A program made the translations under genes and the position numbers. The notes below the pieces were generated by a model, which saw nothing but the letters and a program-made list of their open reading frames with translations, did not search any database and was not told where the DNA came from. Of a stretch of 64,000 bases of DNA, positions 63,373 to 64,000 are shown piece after piece. The stretch comes from G965202915 sp965202915 (GTDB lineage Bacteria; Pseudomonadota; Gammaproteobacteria; Eutrophobiales; Eutrophobiaceae), in NCBI GenBank assembly GCA_965202915.1, contig OZ241847.1:1488001-1552000 (forward strand). Reading direction: 5' to 3'. The first letter of the stretch is position 1, and every line of letters starts with the position of its first letter.

Positions 63373-63985
63373 TGAACGCAATTTTATTTTATCATTAATA
63401 TTGTTGCTGGCCAGCACGCCGGCAACGGCGGCCACCATCCTGGTGATGGGTGACAGCCTCAGTGCCGCCTATGGTATCGAATTAGAGCGGGGATGGGTAA
63501 ATTTATTACGCGCCAGGCTCAGGCAAACCGATACCGAGGCCCAATGGCGGGTGATCAATGCCTCGGTCAGCGGCGAAACCACCGCCGGCGGCCTCGCGCG
63601 CCTGCCTGATCTGCTCGACCAATACCGGCCGGCCCTGTGCATTATTGAACTCGGGGCCAATGACGGCCTGCGCGGCTTATCGCTTGAGCGCATGCGTCTG
63701 CACCTGAATCGGATGACCGGTTTATGCGGACAATATGGCGAGGTATTGTTGCTGGGGATGAAACTGCCGCCCAATTACGGCGGCAAATATGCCCGCGGCT
63801 TTGCCCAAACCTTTACCCTGGTCGCCGAACAAAATAATATCGCCCTGGTGCCTTTTTTTCTCGATGGCGTCGCCCTCAAACCGGAGTATATGCAGGCCGA
63901 TGAACTCCATCCCACCGCCGCCGCGCAAGCGCTGATTCTGGAGAATATCTGGCCGTCATTGAGCAAACTGTTGGAATCATTATGA
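63365..63985 (+). CDS. tesA: TesA-type GDSL esterase/lysophospholipase
   Basis: Periplasmic SGNH hydrolase acting on acyl-CoA, lysophospholipids and other esters. The 206-aa protein has a signal peptide (FILSLILLLASTPATAA, cleavage near 22/23), the GDSL motif VMGDSLSAAYG with nucleophile S31, GANDG with the oxyanion Asn, and DELHPT with the catalytic Asp and His. The start is GTG at 63365 behind GAGGAAG. It is divergent from ybbA-ybbP, the arrangement known from Escherichia coli, supporting a joint role in lipid handling. Confidence 0.94.
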
Positions 63986-64000
63986 ACCCGGCGATGGCCG
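63982..64000 (+). CDS. Start of a further gene, cut by the window edge
   Basis: An ATG at 63982 overlaps the tesA stop codon (ATGA) and opens a frame reading MNPAMA before the sequence ends. The overlap is typical of coupled genes, but six codons are too few to identify a product. Confidence 0.35.

Overview
The window reads as a chromosomal segment of a gammaproteobacterium. The evidence is the block tRNA-Tyr/Gly/Thr-tuf-tRNA-Trp-secE-nusG-rplKAJL-rpoBC, csrA beside a tRNA-Ser(GCU), Coq7-type ubiquinone synthesis, a lipid A gene, an outer-membrane barrel gene and gene orders such as def-fmt...ntrY-ntrX-trkA-trkH and tesA/ybbA-ybbP. Base composition is balanced and no gene fixes the genus. Respiratory traits are a type II NADH dehydrogenase and a copper nitrite reductase. 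No CRISPR array, rRNA operon, intact insertion sequence or prophage is visible.

Layout. 0.2-1.8 kb: NDH-2-like dehydrogenase with a C-terminal cyclic-nucleotide-binding fold. 1.8-2.8 kb: about 1 kb without a convincing gene. 2.8-6.1 kb: gnnA-gnnB-lpxB operon, predicting lipid A built on 2,3-diamino-GlcN with extra amide-linked acyl chains. 6.2-14.9 kb: coq7, folB-folK, a lipoprotein, a MidA-like methyltransferase and uppP on the plus strand, facing slt-(NDUFA9-like)-cca. 15.0-15.5 kb: an IS630 transposase fossil and tRNA-Ser. 15.6-29.8 kb: csrA and the transcription/translation block, all on the minus strand. 30-33.7 kb: dprA, nirK and a LysM gene, where nirK appears inserted into an otherwise conserved neighbourhood. 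33.8-43.3 kb: def-fmt, DUF4390, ntrY-ntrX-like two-component genes and trkA-trkH, then a methyltransferase and a TPR protein. 43.3-48.9 kb: pyrD (class 1B-like), tyrS, a divergent M23 endopeptidase-anmK pair for murein turnover and recycling, and a thioredoxin-fold gene.

49-55.6 kb is the accessory part. Two large Sec-exported modular proteins (1109 and 677 aa) are built from VCBS, PKD/Ig-like and putative-Ig repeats. One carries an N-terminal P-domain, and both end in a shared dockerin-like module with two 12-residue calcium loops and a conserved LYY segment. A small coiled-coil membrane protein follows, together with a decayed tandem copy of it. Repeated sequence scraps lie between and after these genes. 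This is the best candidate for an undescribed surface-assembly system; no cohesin-type partner is seen in the window.

55.9-64 kb: fhs behind a perfect 18-bp palindrome, msrB-DUF1223, an outer-membrane barrel gene divergent from a small HTH regulator with two operator-like palindromes between them, a GIY-YIG protein, and the ybbA-ybbP ABC exporter divergent from tesA with overlapping start regions.
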